Positions 23,701-34,767 of a DNA stretch of 64,000 bases are shown here, piece by piece; position 1 is the first letter of the stretch; the number at the start of each line of letters is the position of its first letter. The DNA is taken from contig KN832563.1 in NCBI GenBank assembly GCA_000827205.1, positions 110,008 through 174,007 of the forward strand, written 5' to 3'. The notes below the pieces were generated by a model. It did not search any database. It had not been told where the DNA came from and worked only from the letters and a program-made list of their open reading frames with translations. This stretch comes from Plicaturopsis crispa FD-325 SS-3 (lineage: Eukaryota > Basidiomycota > Agaricomycetes > Amylocorticiales > Amylocorticiaceae). The position numbers and the translations under genes were made by a program.

Positions 23701-24764
23701 AGAGAACAAACGAGAATGCGCACAATGACGGCTCCGAAAGACGGTACCAGCTCATCGATGAACATCACAGCGGAAAGAAAGGGCGGTGGATGCGAGACAT
23801 CGATGACGATGGACGGCGACGACAAAGGCGACAGCGAGCTCGACGCGGCTTGGCCGGATCGGAACTCGGATCCACCATCGATCTTGTCGTTTGCCTTTTG
23901 CTCGTCAATTGCTCGTCGTCTCCTTTGTGCCATCGCTGCGACCTCCCCGCTGTGCCCTACACTAGTCGTCCACATCGCCCGTCATCGTTCCCACTCTTTG
24001 ACTGCGATGCCTGCGATCTGTGCTCTCAGCAGCCTCCAGCGTGTAGCTCTCCTGGCGACCGTCCTGCGCACATGCCATCCCCGCTGTGCACGACGCCCAC
24101 AGTATTGACCGCGTTCTTCTTGCTGCTCCGTTGCCTATTGCTGTCATGATCATCGCGATTGCGTGCTCCGTCCTGATTATTGGCGCAGTGGTGAGCCACC
24201 TTTGCAGCATGTACGTTCAGCCACGGTTTCCCTGCATCCTCCCTTGACATCGTCCCGTCGCCCGCTCCCTTCTCATCGCCTACTCGACCGCACACAGGTC
24301 TCCCCGCTGCGCAGAGTGCTTGCACACTAGATCGCGTACGATCGGTACAGCGTCCCTGCATTGACAGCTCGGTCTTACCTAATGTATCGCACATCTACCA
24401 GCGGGACGGCTTCTGCATACGGCGAATAGTGTTCCCACTTCTCGTTTGTCCATCATGTTCACGGCCCCGCGCGCTCACGGCCGCTGCTGTTTCTACTCAC
24501 AGAACTCCCCGCTGCACGCGCTCTTCCGGGCCCAATATCGCACGTCATCCGCGCAGAGTCTGTCTCTGCGTTGGCTGCTGGGATTTTCAGGTCGCTGAAA
24601 GCGGTGTAACGGGAAGCGCTCTGCTGTGTGCTGCAACCGGTCTTATCATGCTATGTGCTCTACCCTCGTCCATAGCTTCTACCGTCGTCCATGGCTGCTA
24701 CCCATGCTTCTTATCCCCTTCTACTGCTAATTGCCTAACACATTTTGCGGTCATCGAACGCACT

Positions 24765-24868
24765 CCCCGCTGCGCGCTTTTGGGGACAAGATCAGGTGCG
24801 CTCGGCGCAGCGCCTCTGCGTCGACGGCCCTCATCTTTTGCAGTTGTCCCACAACTTCGCAGCGGGCG
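24765..24868 (+). repeat. Palindromic core, 104 bp
   Basis: Arms CCCGCTGCG (24766-24774) and CGCAGCGGG (24858-24866) are perfect over 9 bp. The middle holds CGCAGCGCCTCTGCGTCGAC. The next core lies 214 bp downstream and is almost the same sequence. Confidence 0.87.
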
Positions 24869-24978
24869 GTGGTGTTGGTGCCGCGACCGTTCGCCGACTA
24901 CTGATCATCCTGTCAACCACCTTGTTCTTCGCACTCAACCCAATCCTCGCACGTCTCCTCGCTCGCACCCAACACACT

Positions 24979-25082
24979 CCCCGCTGCGCGCTTTTGGGGA
25001 CAAGATCAGGTGGGCTCGGCGCAGCGCCTCTGCGTCGACTGCCCTCATCTTTTGCAATTCTCCCACAAATTCGCAGCGGGCG
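24979..25082 (+). repeat. Palindromic core, 104 bp
   Basis: Arms CCCGCTGCG (24980-24988) and CGCAGCGGG (25072-25080), perfect. It differs from 24765-24868 at only a few positions. Confidence 0.87.
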
Positions 25083-26110
25083 GTGGTGTGGGTGCTGCGA
25101 CCGCTCGTCCGCTCCCGATTGTTGTTGCCGTGCGCACCCCATGCATGTATTTATTCTTGTCAATCGGCTCCCCCTCGTACACTCAACGTCCCCGCTGCGC
25201 GTGCTTCCCCACTTGATCGGGCGCAGCTGGCGCGGTCTGTCCCAAATGCTGGCCCCCGATCTCATAAAATCCGGAAAAAGGTGCAGCGGAGGCGTCGTGT
25301 GCTCTGCATGCAGCGATTGTGCCGCACTGCCTCTCATTGGTCTGTCTTTTCCAGTCGGTGCGTTCCTCCCTATCAATCTGTGCGCCTCTCCCTAGCCAGT
25401 CGGCGCCGCCGCGTGCACAAACCTCCCCGCTGCGCATGCTTGCCGACTTGATCGGGTGCACTTGGCGTGGTCTATCCCAAACGCTGGCCCCCGATCTTAT
25501 GAAATCGGGAAAAATGGTGCAGCGGAGGTGTTGTGTGCTATGTATGCTGCGCTGCCTCTCCTTGTCCGCCGGCGCATCTCTCCTGCCCAGTCAGCGTGTA
25601 CACTCAACCTCCCCGCTGCATACACCTGTGACCTGCCACCAGATTGTGGAATCGGTGCAGCGCCTCTGCGTCGATGGCTCCGATCTGGTGGATATGGCGC
25701 GAGGGTGTAGCGGGTGGTGCTGTGCGTTTGGTGCAAATACATATATTCACCGTATTTGGGTACAATACATCACACTCTTGTCGACACTGTATACCCGGCA
25801 TTGTGTGCACAGGCGCATTTCTACGAAACGGCGAATCACCGCGCGCTTTCCTCCTGATCTTGGTAGGTGCACATTACTCGTTATTGATGTTGTATGCTCG
25901 CTCACTGTTCGGCCTTGCAGGACTTTATGCGAGGAAAGTTAGCGACTGCATCGATGTCGATATACCGTGATGTATAAATATAAACCAAACAATACATGAA
26001 CGTTCAGGTGTGTAGCAGAGTGTCCGAGCAAAATGTCCTTACTCTACCGTACGACATAGAGAAATAATGGGCGGCGATGCGTGGCGCTAGCAGTCACGAA
26101 ACACCACCTC

Positions 26111-26993
26111 CTACAGCATCTGGACAGACGCCTCGATCCACTCGACGACAACATCGGTGACATCGACGTCAGCGAGGACACGCAGCACATCCGGCGTCGC
26201 ATCGCGCACCTCCGCATCACTCGCCGTGCCCGTGCGTACCGCGATCCACACGACGACGGGCCCGAGTCCCACTTGTCCGCTCGTCGCGTACCGCGTCGTC
26301 TGCAGCGCGGAGCACTGCAGGCCGCGCGCCTTCAGCACCGCGAGGATGCGCGGCGCGACGTCGCGCCACATGGCGTTAAGCGGCGTGCCGAAGACGCCAC
26401 GCGCAGTCTTCGCGGGCAGGTCCGCGAAGCGCGTGCCAGGCGCGGGTGCGGGGAATGGGTTCGTCAAGGTGTCGGAGCGCCAGAGGAGCGTGCGGTGGGA
26501 GATGCCGTGGTACCAGAAAGCCGCCTCATACCTGGAGAGAAGTGCGGGGGGCACGACGGTGTGGGCGTCCGGGTCGCTGCTGAGCGCCGCGTAGAGCGTC
26601 TCGGCATCGGAAGGGACGGGCGGCTGTTGCGCTTGGAGGGTCGAGCGCCTGAGGTGGTCAACCGTGGAGCAAAACATACCTGAAACAGGCGGATGTGGTT
26701 GGCATGAGATGTGTAAATGGTATGGATTTTGTTTACCTCCTAGTTTATCGGGGAAGGTCTGCACCCTTTCGACAAATCGCTTGACCTCTGGAAGAGCGTC
26801 TACACGGTGGATGGGTGATAATGAGTGAGAGTTCGGTGCGTTTAATGAGAAAGGGGCCCACTTTTGCCGAGAAACTCGAGGGAAATGAGTTCGGCCTCGC
26901 TCAGGTCGAGAACCTCTGCGGGTAAAGCTCAGTATTAATGACAACAAAAGAGAACAACGAGCACTGACTCCTGTTAGAATAAGCAGGATCCAT
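26111..26993 (-). CDS. Protein of unknown function, 236 residues
   Basis: Four exons on the minus strand: 26993-26969, 26915-26862, 26799-26737 and 26679-26111, with GT-AG introns of 53, 62 and 57 bp. The product starts MDPAYSNRKVLDLSEAEL and continues into VKRFVERVQTFPDKLGG, MFCSTVDHLRRS, WYHGISHRTLLWRS, FADLPAKTARGVFGTPLNAMW, and ends VVEWIEASVQML. The last exon shows a regular alternation of hydrophobic and charged residues as in a folded alpha/beta protein (GPVVVWIAVRTGTASDAEV). No signal peptide or membrane segment. I do not recognise the family, though this type of protein seems common in mushroom genomes. The start at 26993 was preferred because all four exons join in frame from it. 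Confidence 0.72.
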
Positions 26994-27369
26994 GGCTGGA
27001 GAGCGGTGCGAGAGGTGCTACTAAGGGAGCGCAAGTCGATGAAAATCAGGGGTAGGAAAGACTCCGAGGAGGTTAACCGGTAATCGCGAGCGGTTGTTTG
27101 GTCATGTTTGCCAACACCATCTAATTCGACTGAACGCCCAAATTTTCAATCGATATCGCGGACTTTGGCTTTGCCTTCATCGTCGCCATCGATTTAGCTG
27201 TGTATCTTGCTCAGGCGATATCAGTCCTCACAATGGGCGATAAAGTTTGACGGAAATCACGTCACGGCGAAGCACGGAGCAGGCGAGACTATTCAATGCT
27301 GAGGGCCACTCGAAAGAAATACATTGATGTCGTATCGTACACCACTAGTAACAATTTGGTTTCTTTACA
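26994..27369. other. Intergenic, no gene seen
   Basis: Short intergenic stretch between the divergent-looking ends of two minus-strand genes; no motif recognised. Confidence 0.4.
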
Positions 27370-29265
27370 CTACGGGGATTGTAGAAATACCGCACTCCTA
27401 ACCAAGGCATTGGCAACGTGAATCAATTTCAGCAGCACCTGCTCATCGGCTTCGTCCTGCGGGATTATGATCCTCATCGCCATCCACTTCCCGGCGCTTT
27501 CCTCCGCACACCGCATCCTGTGTTGCCACTCCCATTCATCTTCGCTCTCGCGAGCCGGGGGGCGGTAGTCGCTTACACGCTTCACGCGAACCGCCGTCGG
27601 AACGACCGTGTAGTCTATCTCCAGATAAAGCGTGCTTATGAGGATCCCGGCATCGATGGCGCCCTTCATAACATTGGGTATGTGGCGGTAGATAATATGG
27701 CTGGCGATGTACTCGATGAAGCTCACATCGAGCTCGTCGCGCTGCATCCGAAAGCCCTCTGTTTAAGTGCAGTGTCAGACCATTGTCCCCCACAGACAGA
27801 AGAAGGGGAATGTCGGGGGCGCACCGATCAGACTCTGCTGCACCTCTTTGCAGATGTGCTTGTGCAACGGCCAATCTAGTCGCTGGCATTCCTTGGAGCA
27901 GTAGAGCGGGCCTAGACATCCCGAGCACCGCTTCATGGTGTCGTCGTCGTATTTCACGCACTGTTAAGTATGTCAGAGCTTGGGCACCACATAAAAGTTT
28001 GCGCGGCGTACCTCTGAGCGACTACAGGCCTGAAGTGCACTGCGCCCGCCCTCCTTATCCCATGCATCCAGCAGCGAGAGCCGCTCTTCAGCGAGCTCCT
28101 GAAATCCTTTCCACGCATCCCACAAAAGCCCAGCAGACGCTGCGGTCGTGAGACCCAGCCTCTTGACTTGGCGGATAGGCTTGCGTACGGCGCGCAAGAC
28201 CGAGCGAAAGACGAGATACTTGGGCAGCAACTCACACAAGAGCTTGCGGATGAACTCGACGAGGTCGGGGTGTTCTCGCAGGCTGAGCCATGCGCCGGAC
28301 TTCAGCATCGCAGTAAGTAGGCCAGAATCAAAGGCCTGCATGGCCCAAGCGGAGCCGTTGGCGGAGAAAAAGCCATTGAGAATGTTGTAGTAACATGCCA
28401 ATATTGCCTCCACTGATATTGCATCCACGGGGCGCGCATTGCACCAGTACAGCACTTTTATCACTTCGGGGATGACGCCGTGGTTGACGAACGCAAGATG
28501 GAGCGGCCGGCATGATATCCAGGAGAGTGAGCGGATGAGCAAAACGTTTACATCGACCTCCTCTACCGCCGCCGCCGCCATTGCCGCTCGCAGACGTGTC
28601 AGGGCAGTGGTCGCAACGAGTGTCGCATCGCCCTCGGCAGCATCCAGGACGTAGTGAATCAGATCAGGCGCGGGATCATCATCATCCAGTAGATGTGTGT
28701 CGTCTTCTGTTTCGAGTTGATTGCCAAAGTGAACAAGGATCTCCAATGCGAACGCACACGCCGCAGTCTGGCTCGCAAGCTCGGGAGGTCTCGCCTGAAG
28801 CCACTGCTTTGCGAGGATCACCAACAGACCGGGCGTCCTTGTAAGGGTAGCGCGCAATGCACTGGACTTGCCCAAGGCCGCCAGGGTAAATGCGATAGCA
28901 AAGACAGCCCCCTCACGGCCCTCGTCGCCGTAGGCACCCTCCACAATGCATTTATCGTACTCGAATTGCATCCACTTCCAAATGTGTGGCCAGCCGTCGG
29001 GCGCAAGGAGGCGCGCGACAAGCGCGGGGGAGGCGCTAAAGTGCGCCGGGCCGCATACGATGAGGACAGATAGTGCAGCGTTTGTGAGTTTGACCTGGCG
29101 CCGGTCAGCTGGAGACGGCCGCACAGACGTCGGTATCCTGGCGGGGCTGAGATAAGGGAAAATGGGAGCGATGGTGGCGGGCGTCACTTCCCCAGGAGGC
29201 GTTCTATCGATGCGTTGCGCGAGCTGGCCTAGGGACTTTATTCGGGTGTGGTAGTTCGTAGCCAT
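27370..29265 (-). CDS. MYND-type zinc-finger protein
   Basis: Minus strand, 592 residues, exons 29265-28012, 27960-27825, 27758-27370. The first exon (418 residues) is Leu/Ala-rich and helical, like an armadillo-type repeat scaffold. The zinc finger spans the first intron: CSRSE in exon 1 and CVKYDDDTMKRCSGC, LYCSKEC, HKHIC in exon 2. These supply the seven Cys and one His of a MYND finger. MYND fingers usually bind proline-rich partner proteins. The last exon has an acidic-hydrophobic domain of unknown role. No SET domain was seen, so this is not a SMYD methyltransferase. Large families of MYND proteins like this are typical of Agaricomycetes. Expression and partner are unknown. Confidence 0.88.
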
Positions 29266-31092
29266 ACTCGATGTGCAAGGAGTCTGGAGTCCCTGATTTC
29301 GTAGCCCTGAAGAGGGCCACGCAAGTGCGGGGAGATCGTGAGCATATATACTGCGAAGGACATTGATATTGCCAGGGTCCGGAGCAGCCAGGTGACACGT
29401 TGGACCACTTAAGGTTTTACGGTGGCGTTCTTCGAAACAGCGAGCGCTCGCGGAAGATGATGTCGAGACCCGTATCTATTGTTCCTGGGTTGATAGTCAT
29501 TACATATCTTCACCCGGTAGGAATAACGGATGCGTAGGAGAGCCGGTGGGCGTCTAGACGAACGCAGTGGTGGTGGAGACGGCAGCCATGCGATGTGGGA
29601 TGTGTCGTCGGGCGAAACGATGAAAAATTCGTTAGCCTGCGTGCGGAGCCGATATGGGGTGTTCCAAGTGGGTAGTGGGCACTCATCTCTCGTAGAGGCT
29701 TTATCTGGAGGAGTAGAGTCCACGACAATGGATACATCACTCTATATAGCGGATGCCATGCCGTACAGTGTGAAGCGATGGGCCGGCCCTTGCTTTCCCG
29801 AAATGGCTGAGCTATCGAAATTCAACGTCCTGCGGAAGCACAGTCTCTCAGGAACTCGAAGGTTCGGAAGGTTAGGGCACATACCGCGCAGATTCATTTG
29901 AGAACGTCCTCGAAGCACGGTATTATAGAGGGCGGGTGCACACACAGGGCCCGTAAAAGATTGGACGGTATGAATCAGAGCTCTCAGGTCGACGCGCATA
30001 CACGGAGGAACAGGATAAATGACAAACGAAAGCAGTGCCCGAAGGACCGTTCACGCCCGATGTCCGCCTCGATAGTCGACAATTGCTGCGTATGCCCGTT
30101 CTGAATCAATGAAACGAGGCCCAAGGTTGGGTGGAAGGCGACCAGGTTTCCATGTTGACGAGAGTCAGCACCATGTATGCGACATATGTCATATTTGTGC
30201 CCTGCGCTGAGTGACTTCGCACCTGCCACATCACGAGAAAATTAGTACATGGTACGAGGATGCGCGATCGTCGTGCAGCTTGGAGTCCAGGCGCAGAGGT
30301 AGCGATGAGCGAGGTGATATACACAACACTCAGAAAGCTACTGCACAGTCTGCACCGGCTTAAGGTCATCGACAATGTGTATTGTCGGCCAGGGACGGGC
30401 GATGGCCACCAAAGGATTTGTACGCATCGTGTGGGGCGGTAGATGCTCGACGATGTGCGGGTAGAAGTCTAATACTCCCGTGGCAATGAAAAGACGAGTC
30501 GGAGAGTTCAGGTGGGGTACACCTGGGGTACACGCTCGTGCCAAAGCCAAGGCCATGTAGCGACTTCGTTGTACGCAGAGTAGTCACACAGGAAGTAAAG
30601 ATATGAGCAAGTATCGCTGGCCAGAGGATGGCGGCCTGGTCGAGGATGAGTTTGGGCGTGACAAGGACAGTGTGATCTGAGCACCGACGACGAGAATGTA
30701 TTTTCCCCTTAAGCTTGACGTTCAGGTAAAGGTGCGCAGAGTCTGATGTTCATGTACGTAGACGGGTTGTAGCGGCGTCGTGCTGGACGTTGAGACTTGA
30801 GGTTGTCGTTCAGAGACATGGTAGTTCCGGTAGCCGACCCGTACGCTCGACATCGACGACAACGACGACGACGACTGTTTACTGTAGTTGTCCGCGTCCC
30901 ATGTAAGATCCTCACTGCAATACACTCCTTGCAGTCACCTCATCTACGGTTGTATTACAACAGGAAACGGGGCTCGATATTCGATTTGTGGCGTCAGGTT
31001 TGTTGAACTTGTGCCATCGCTCGCGAGGTCTACATGCAGTGTTCCAAGGAACAACTGTGTCCTGTGTCCTGTGTCCTGTGTCCTTCCTCCCC
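29266..31092. other. Long intergenic region, no gene recognised
   Basis: About 1.8 kb between the MYND gene and SDR 2. Short frames exist on the minus strand (for example near 29409-29740 and 30106-30587) but none has a recognisable motif or a credible splice pattern. It could hide a decayed gene. The ends should hold the MYND promoter and the SDR 2 3' end. Confidence 0.4.
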
Positions 31093-32145
31093 TCACCAAG
31101 GCAGCTTCGCGCCCAGATAATCGACGAACGTTCCGCCCGTCTCCTCGCGCGTCGCCTTGTCTACCACGTCCAGTATACCCGTCACGCTCTCCTCGACGCT
31201 GATCGTCGACCACTGGTCCGCGCCGGGCGCATTATCGAAGGCATATTGCGCTATGAACGACCGGAAGCCTTATCAGCACAGCTCGGAAGGAAATAGACAT
31301 CAACAATGCGCCTACCCATGTCAGTCCTCACCCCGCCCGGGTGCAGCGCGAACGAAACTGGCGGCCGAAAAAGGTCAGCACGACGACCGAACCAAGGGAG
31401 GGGGGGAGGGGGCTTACTGAGATGTTCGTTCTCGGAGTGGATCTTGCGCGAGAGCCAGTTCTCGGCGGCCTTGGACGCGCCGTAGGCGAGCATGCCGAAG
31501 GGGAAGGTGGCACCCGTCGCGATGCTACCGCCGATGGTCGACACGGCGACGAATTTCGGGTGCGGGGACGCGCGCAGGAGGGAGTGCACGGCCTGGAAGA
31601 GCACGACCGTGCCGACGACGTTCACCTGCGCCGCGGGTAGTTTAGTCCGTCGCTACCACACACTGGCACCCAGACTGAGACTCACTTCGTAATGGTCGCG
31701 CAGCTCCTGCGCGGGCGTCTCGTGCACCCAGCCGTAGTACTTATTGATCCCTGCATAATCGCGTCAGCTCTCCATCTATTCCTCTACACATACACCTAAG
31801 CCACACGGTACATACCAGTATTCGCAATCACCACGTCCACCCGCCCAGCAATTTCCTTGATCTGCGCCGCCGCCGCCGCGTTATCCTCCACGTCACCCGA
31901 CGTGAGCTTCACGATGTGCACCGTCTTAGGGTGCTGCGCGGCGAGCGCCTGTAGGTCCGCGGCGCCGGACGGGTTGCGCGCGCCGGCGAATACGATTGTG
32001 CCCTCACGCGCGGCGAGGGCGCGCACAATTCCGAGGCCTGTTACGGGAGCGTTGAGTTTGGTCTGGCGGTGGCGTGCAAGAAGATGGACGGACCTATGCC
32101 GCGCGATGCGCCGGAGACGAGGTATACGGTGGATGCTGTCGACAT
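31093..32145 (-). CDS. Short-chain dehydrogenase/reductase 2 (SDR, NorA-like group)
   Basis: Minus strand, 248 residues, exons 32145-32094, 32037-31816, 31750-31686, 31625-31418, 31357-31316, 31250-31093. Exon lengths are the same as in SDR 1 (52, 222, 65, 208, 42, 158 nt). It has SGASRGIG for cofactor binding, VSTIGGS with the catalytic Ser, and YGASK with Tyr and Lys; the second glycine-rich turn reads IANTG where the paralogues have IANAG. It ends TFVDYLGAKLPW. Intron 1 has an ordinary GT donor (ATAG/GTCCGT), unlike its two paralogues. The substrate is unknown. It is transcribed in the opposite direction to the other two copies. Confidence 0.88.
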
Positions 32146-33289
32146 TGTAGGTTATTGCTTCACTTTCTCTCAAGATAGTGTGTTGTAGAAAGAGCTATAA
32201 GCTCACGTATATATACGCTGGAATAATAATTTTGACTTTAAGCATCGACTTCCACGAGTACCGCGAAATGCGCTGCCGACTGACTGCGTATGCATGCATA
32301 TACCGAGAGTCCCGGTGTTTCGTCGCGAAGTTTGGCTTGGTAAGGGGGTGCACTGCGAGAAAAAAGAGTAAGTCGAGTCAGTAGTGCTAATAATATTAGA
32401 CGCGTGTAAACTTCTCGCCTGCGACTGAATCAAAGCCCAGCGGCTTGGCAGACAGCAATGCACGAGAGACCGAGCGTCCATCCGTCTAGCTAGTCCCTTC
32501 GTAGCATAGCGCGGAACAGACGCGCGTTCGAGAGCTCATGTTGAAAGGCGTACTCCATGTTCGATGCCGTATACGCGCGTCAAGCCGAGTCCGCGGGTTT
32601 GCACACTAAACGAGAGTAGTAAGTAAGAGTATGCACCGACTCGGAGCTGGAGGTCTGACTCACCTCCTGCTGAATTCTCGCCAACTAGAGTGCGTGTGAG
32701 GTGAGAAGCTCAAAGACTCCAGGGGGCAAACAACTTATGGCCCTATGGGGATACCAAGGGCTGTAAGCACGGAAAGAGTAGCAAGTGGCAATAGAAGTGG
32801 CCTCGCACACCATACCACCAGTATAGTCGGAGATCGCAGCAAAAAATCATGCTTTGAATCGAGTATGTGCATATCGTTGGCACACATACGGTAAGAAAAA
32901 TAGGAGAGGTGTTCCGGGAATGACAGCACTGAGTTACCTATGAGTGACCCTCACACAACACGATCTAAATTATCGGCGCACATACATGATCCCGATCGTC
33001 TGCGCAGCGGACTATGCAAATACCGCCACTAGAAGACAGCGAGTCTCAGCGCGTAGAACGTACCGTCCCGTTTTGACGAGGCACTTGCCATTCATCAGAA
33101 ATATCGAGCGTACGACGGTGAGATCAATGAGAAAGTCCATTCCGGAATCCGATCCGGGTGCTCGACGTCGATGGCCACAACGAGCTCGATCGACGCGACT
33201 CTGGGCCACTTTGCGTCTCAGCCTTAAGTGCAGTGCTCCCCTCCCGTCCCGTCCTCGCCTCCGTTCTCATTCGTCCGTGTGCTCGCATA
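32146..33289. other. Intergenic, no gene recognised
   Basis: About 1.1 kb upstream of SDR 2, leading into an isolated satellite block. No coding motif seen. Confidence 0.4.
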
Positions 33290-34400
33290 TCCACGCATCA
33301 CCGCCGTGCATGTTGTCGACCCTCGTTCCGAGTCGTCCAACTGATGCAGTATATCTGCCACGATGGCCCCGATTCCTCGTACTTGAGGGCTTAACCGCCC
33401 AAAGGGTGCGGTGACGGACGCCAGTCTCAGGACCGTATCCTCATCAGGCGCGGTCGACGGAAGACTCTTGCGAAAAGCAGTACTTTCGTGCGTTTTGTGG
33501 CGTCCTCGTGCGTATGTACTATGCCGTTCTGTCTTCCTTCTCGTTCACTGTTGATTCGCCCCACTCTAGCTCATGCACGTAGGGCGGCTCTCCCGCCGCA
33601 CGACCAACGACGCGTCCCCGCTGCTCGTGGGAAGACATCGACACGCGATCGAGTCCATTTCGTGCAGTGCATATGCCACGATTGCCCCGATCTGCTGCGC
33701 TCGAAGATCCACGTAACAGTGAGCACTGCGCCAGATGCGGTGGCCAACGCCCTTCGTCCGCGGACGGTCCTTTTTGTGCGCAACGTGCATCTCGTCTCCT
33801 TCGTACGCATGCGCATCTCACCTGTCCTTCTCTCGTGTTCCTTTCTCGTTCAGCTTCAGGCCATCATTCCCCCGCTCAGACACCTCCCTGATGCGTGACT
33901 GGGTTCTCTCCGTGCGGTATCCCTGTGGCGACGCGTCACCTCTATCTTACCCATTCTTTGCATCGGTATGCATATCTCACTATCTCACTATCTTGCTCTC
34001 CCTGCTGTCCCCGTCACGTCCAAGTTCTCCCCGCTGAGCGTGCACACGGCATCAACACACGACTGGCGTCATCGCTGCAGAATTCCTGCAGTGAGGCCTT
34101 AAATCTTGTGGAGTCGGTCACTACTTCAGTGGGCGGGGCTGTACGTGCCACGGACCCGCGGTCGCACGGCCTCTACTTGCATGTTCGCCCTGCTTCTGCT
34201 TGCACTCCAACATATCACGTTCTCTACTAGTATTTCACGTCCTCTGCTCGCACCTCGCGGTCTTTTCTTGCACCCACGATCCGCCCGCTGCGCGTGCTTG
34301 GGCTCACCGCACGATCGGGCTTAGTTGCTGCAAGATTTCTGCAGCGATGCCTCCGATCTCTTGAGGCTTGTCATCAAGCAGCGGGCGGGGCCGTAGGTGC
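33290..34400 (+). repeat. Isolated palindromic satellite block 6
   Basis: Four forward units about 7.5 kb away from the main block: roughly 33298-33410, 33606-33740, 34029-34146 and 34281-34389. They show the same boxes (CCCGCTG, GATCGAG or GATCGGGC, CCCCGATCT, CAGCGGGCGG). No gene seen. Confidence 0.75.
34281..34389 (+). repeat. Cleanest palindromic core, 109 bp with 11-bp arms
   Basis: Arms CCGCCCGCTGC (34281-34291) and GCAGCGGGCGG (34378-34388) are perfect reverse complements. Inner boxes GATCGGGC and CCGATC follow the general plan. No obvious target-site duplication flanks it. Confidence 0.88.
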
Positions 34401-34767
34401 CTCATAGCCGCGTTGCACGTTCACGCGGTTTACGCTTGTAATCTAGCATCCTCGCGTGTCAAATACCGATCTTTGCACCTCCCTCCAGCAAGCTAGTATA
34501 TGAAGCATCACCTTGTATTCCCAACGTTAACATCGATATGCCACACATATTGTCGCCAGTATGTGAAGTACTGAAATGCGCGCTGGAGCAGGTCATATGT
34601 GTACTCGGACGCAAACAAGCTAAGGATGTACATTGCATTGTCCACCCTCTGTACTGGCAGCCGCTTGTGAGTGGGTAGGAACATACTAAAGTACCAACTG
34701 CATGATCAACTTGTAGCTGCGATTTATCATTGGGACTCCCTTCATGCAACATCGCTTACTTGAGCTA

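Larger units (their letters stand above)
23930..25740 (+). repeat. Near-palindromic satellite block 5 (forward)
   Basis: Units start with CTCCCCGCTG near 23948, 24080, 24302, 24508, 24763, 24977, 25191, 25425 and 25612, a period of about 130-260 bp and mostly near 210. Adjacent copies are most alike in pairs: 24763 with 24977, and 25191 with 25425, which indicates recent tandem duplication. No gene seen. Confidence 0.8.

Noticed and set aside
24429-25451. 340-codon plus-strand frame
   Set aside because: It runs straight through several satellite units; its repeated peptide segments simply mirror the DNA repeats.
7860-25740. Many open frames of 60-340 codons in the satellite region on both strands
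   Set aside because: They overlap in all frames, have repeat-driven composition (Arg, Pro, Cys, His), show no known motif and no splice logic. They are by-products of GC-rich repeats with few stops.
7860-25740. CRISPR array reading of the regular repeats
   Set aside because: The repeats are long, degenerate, palindromic at large scale and eukaryotic in context; spacers are not unique short sequences and no cas genes exist.
29266-31092. Possible membrane-protein gene on the minus strand
   Set aside because: Hydrophobic frames exist, but they cannot be joined by credible splice sites into a recognisable protein.
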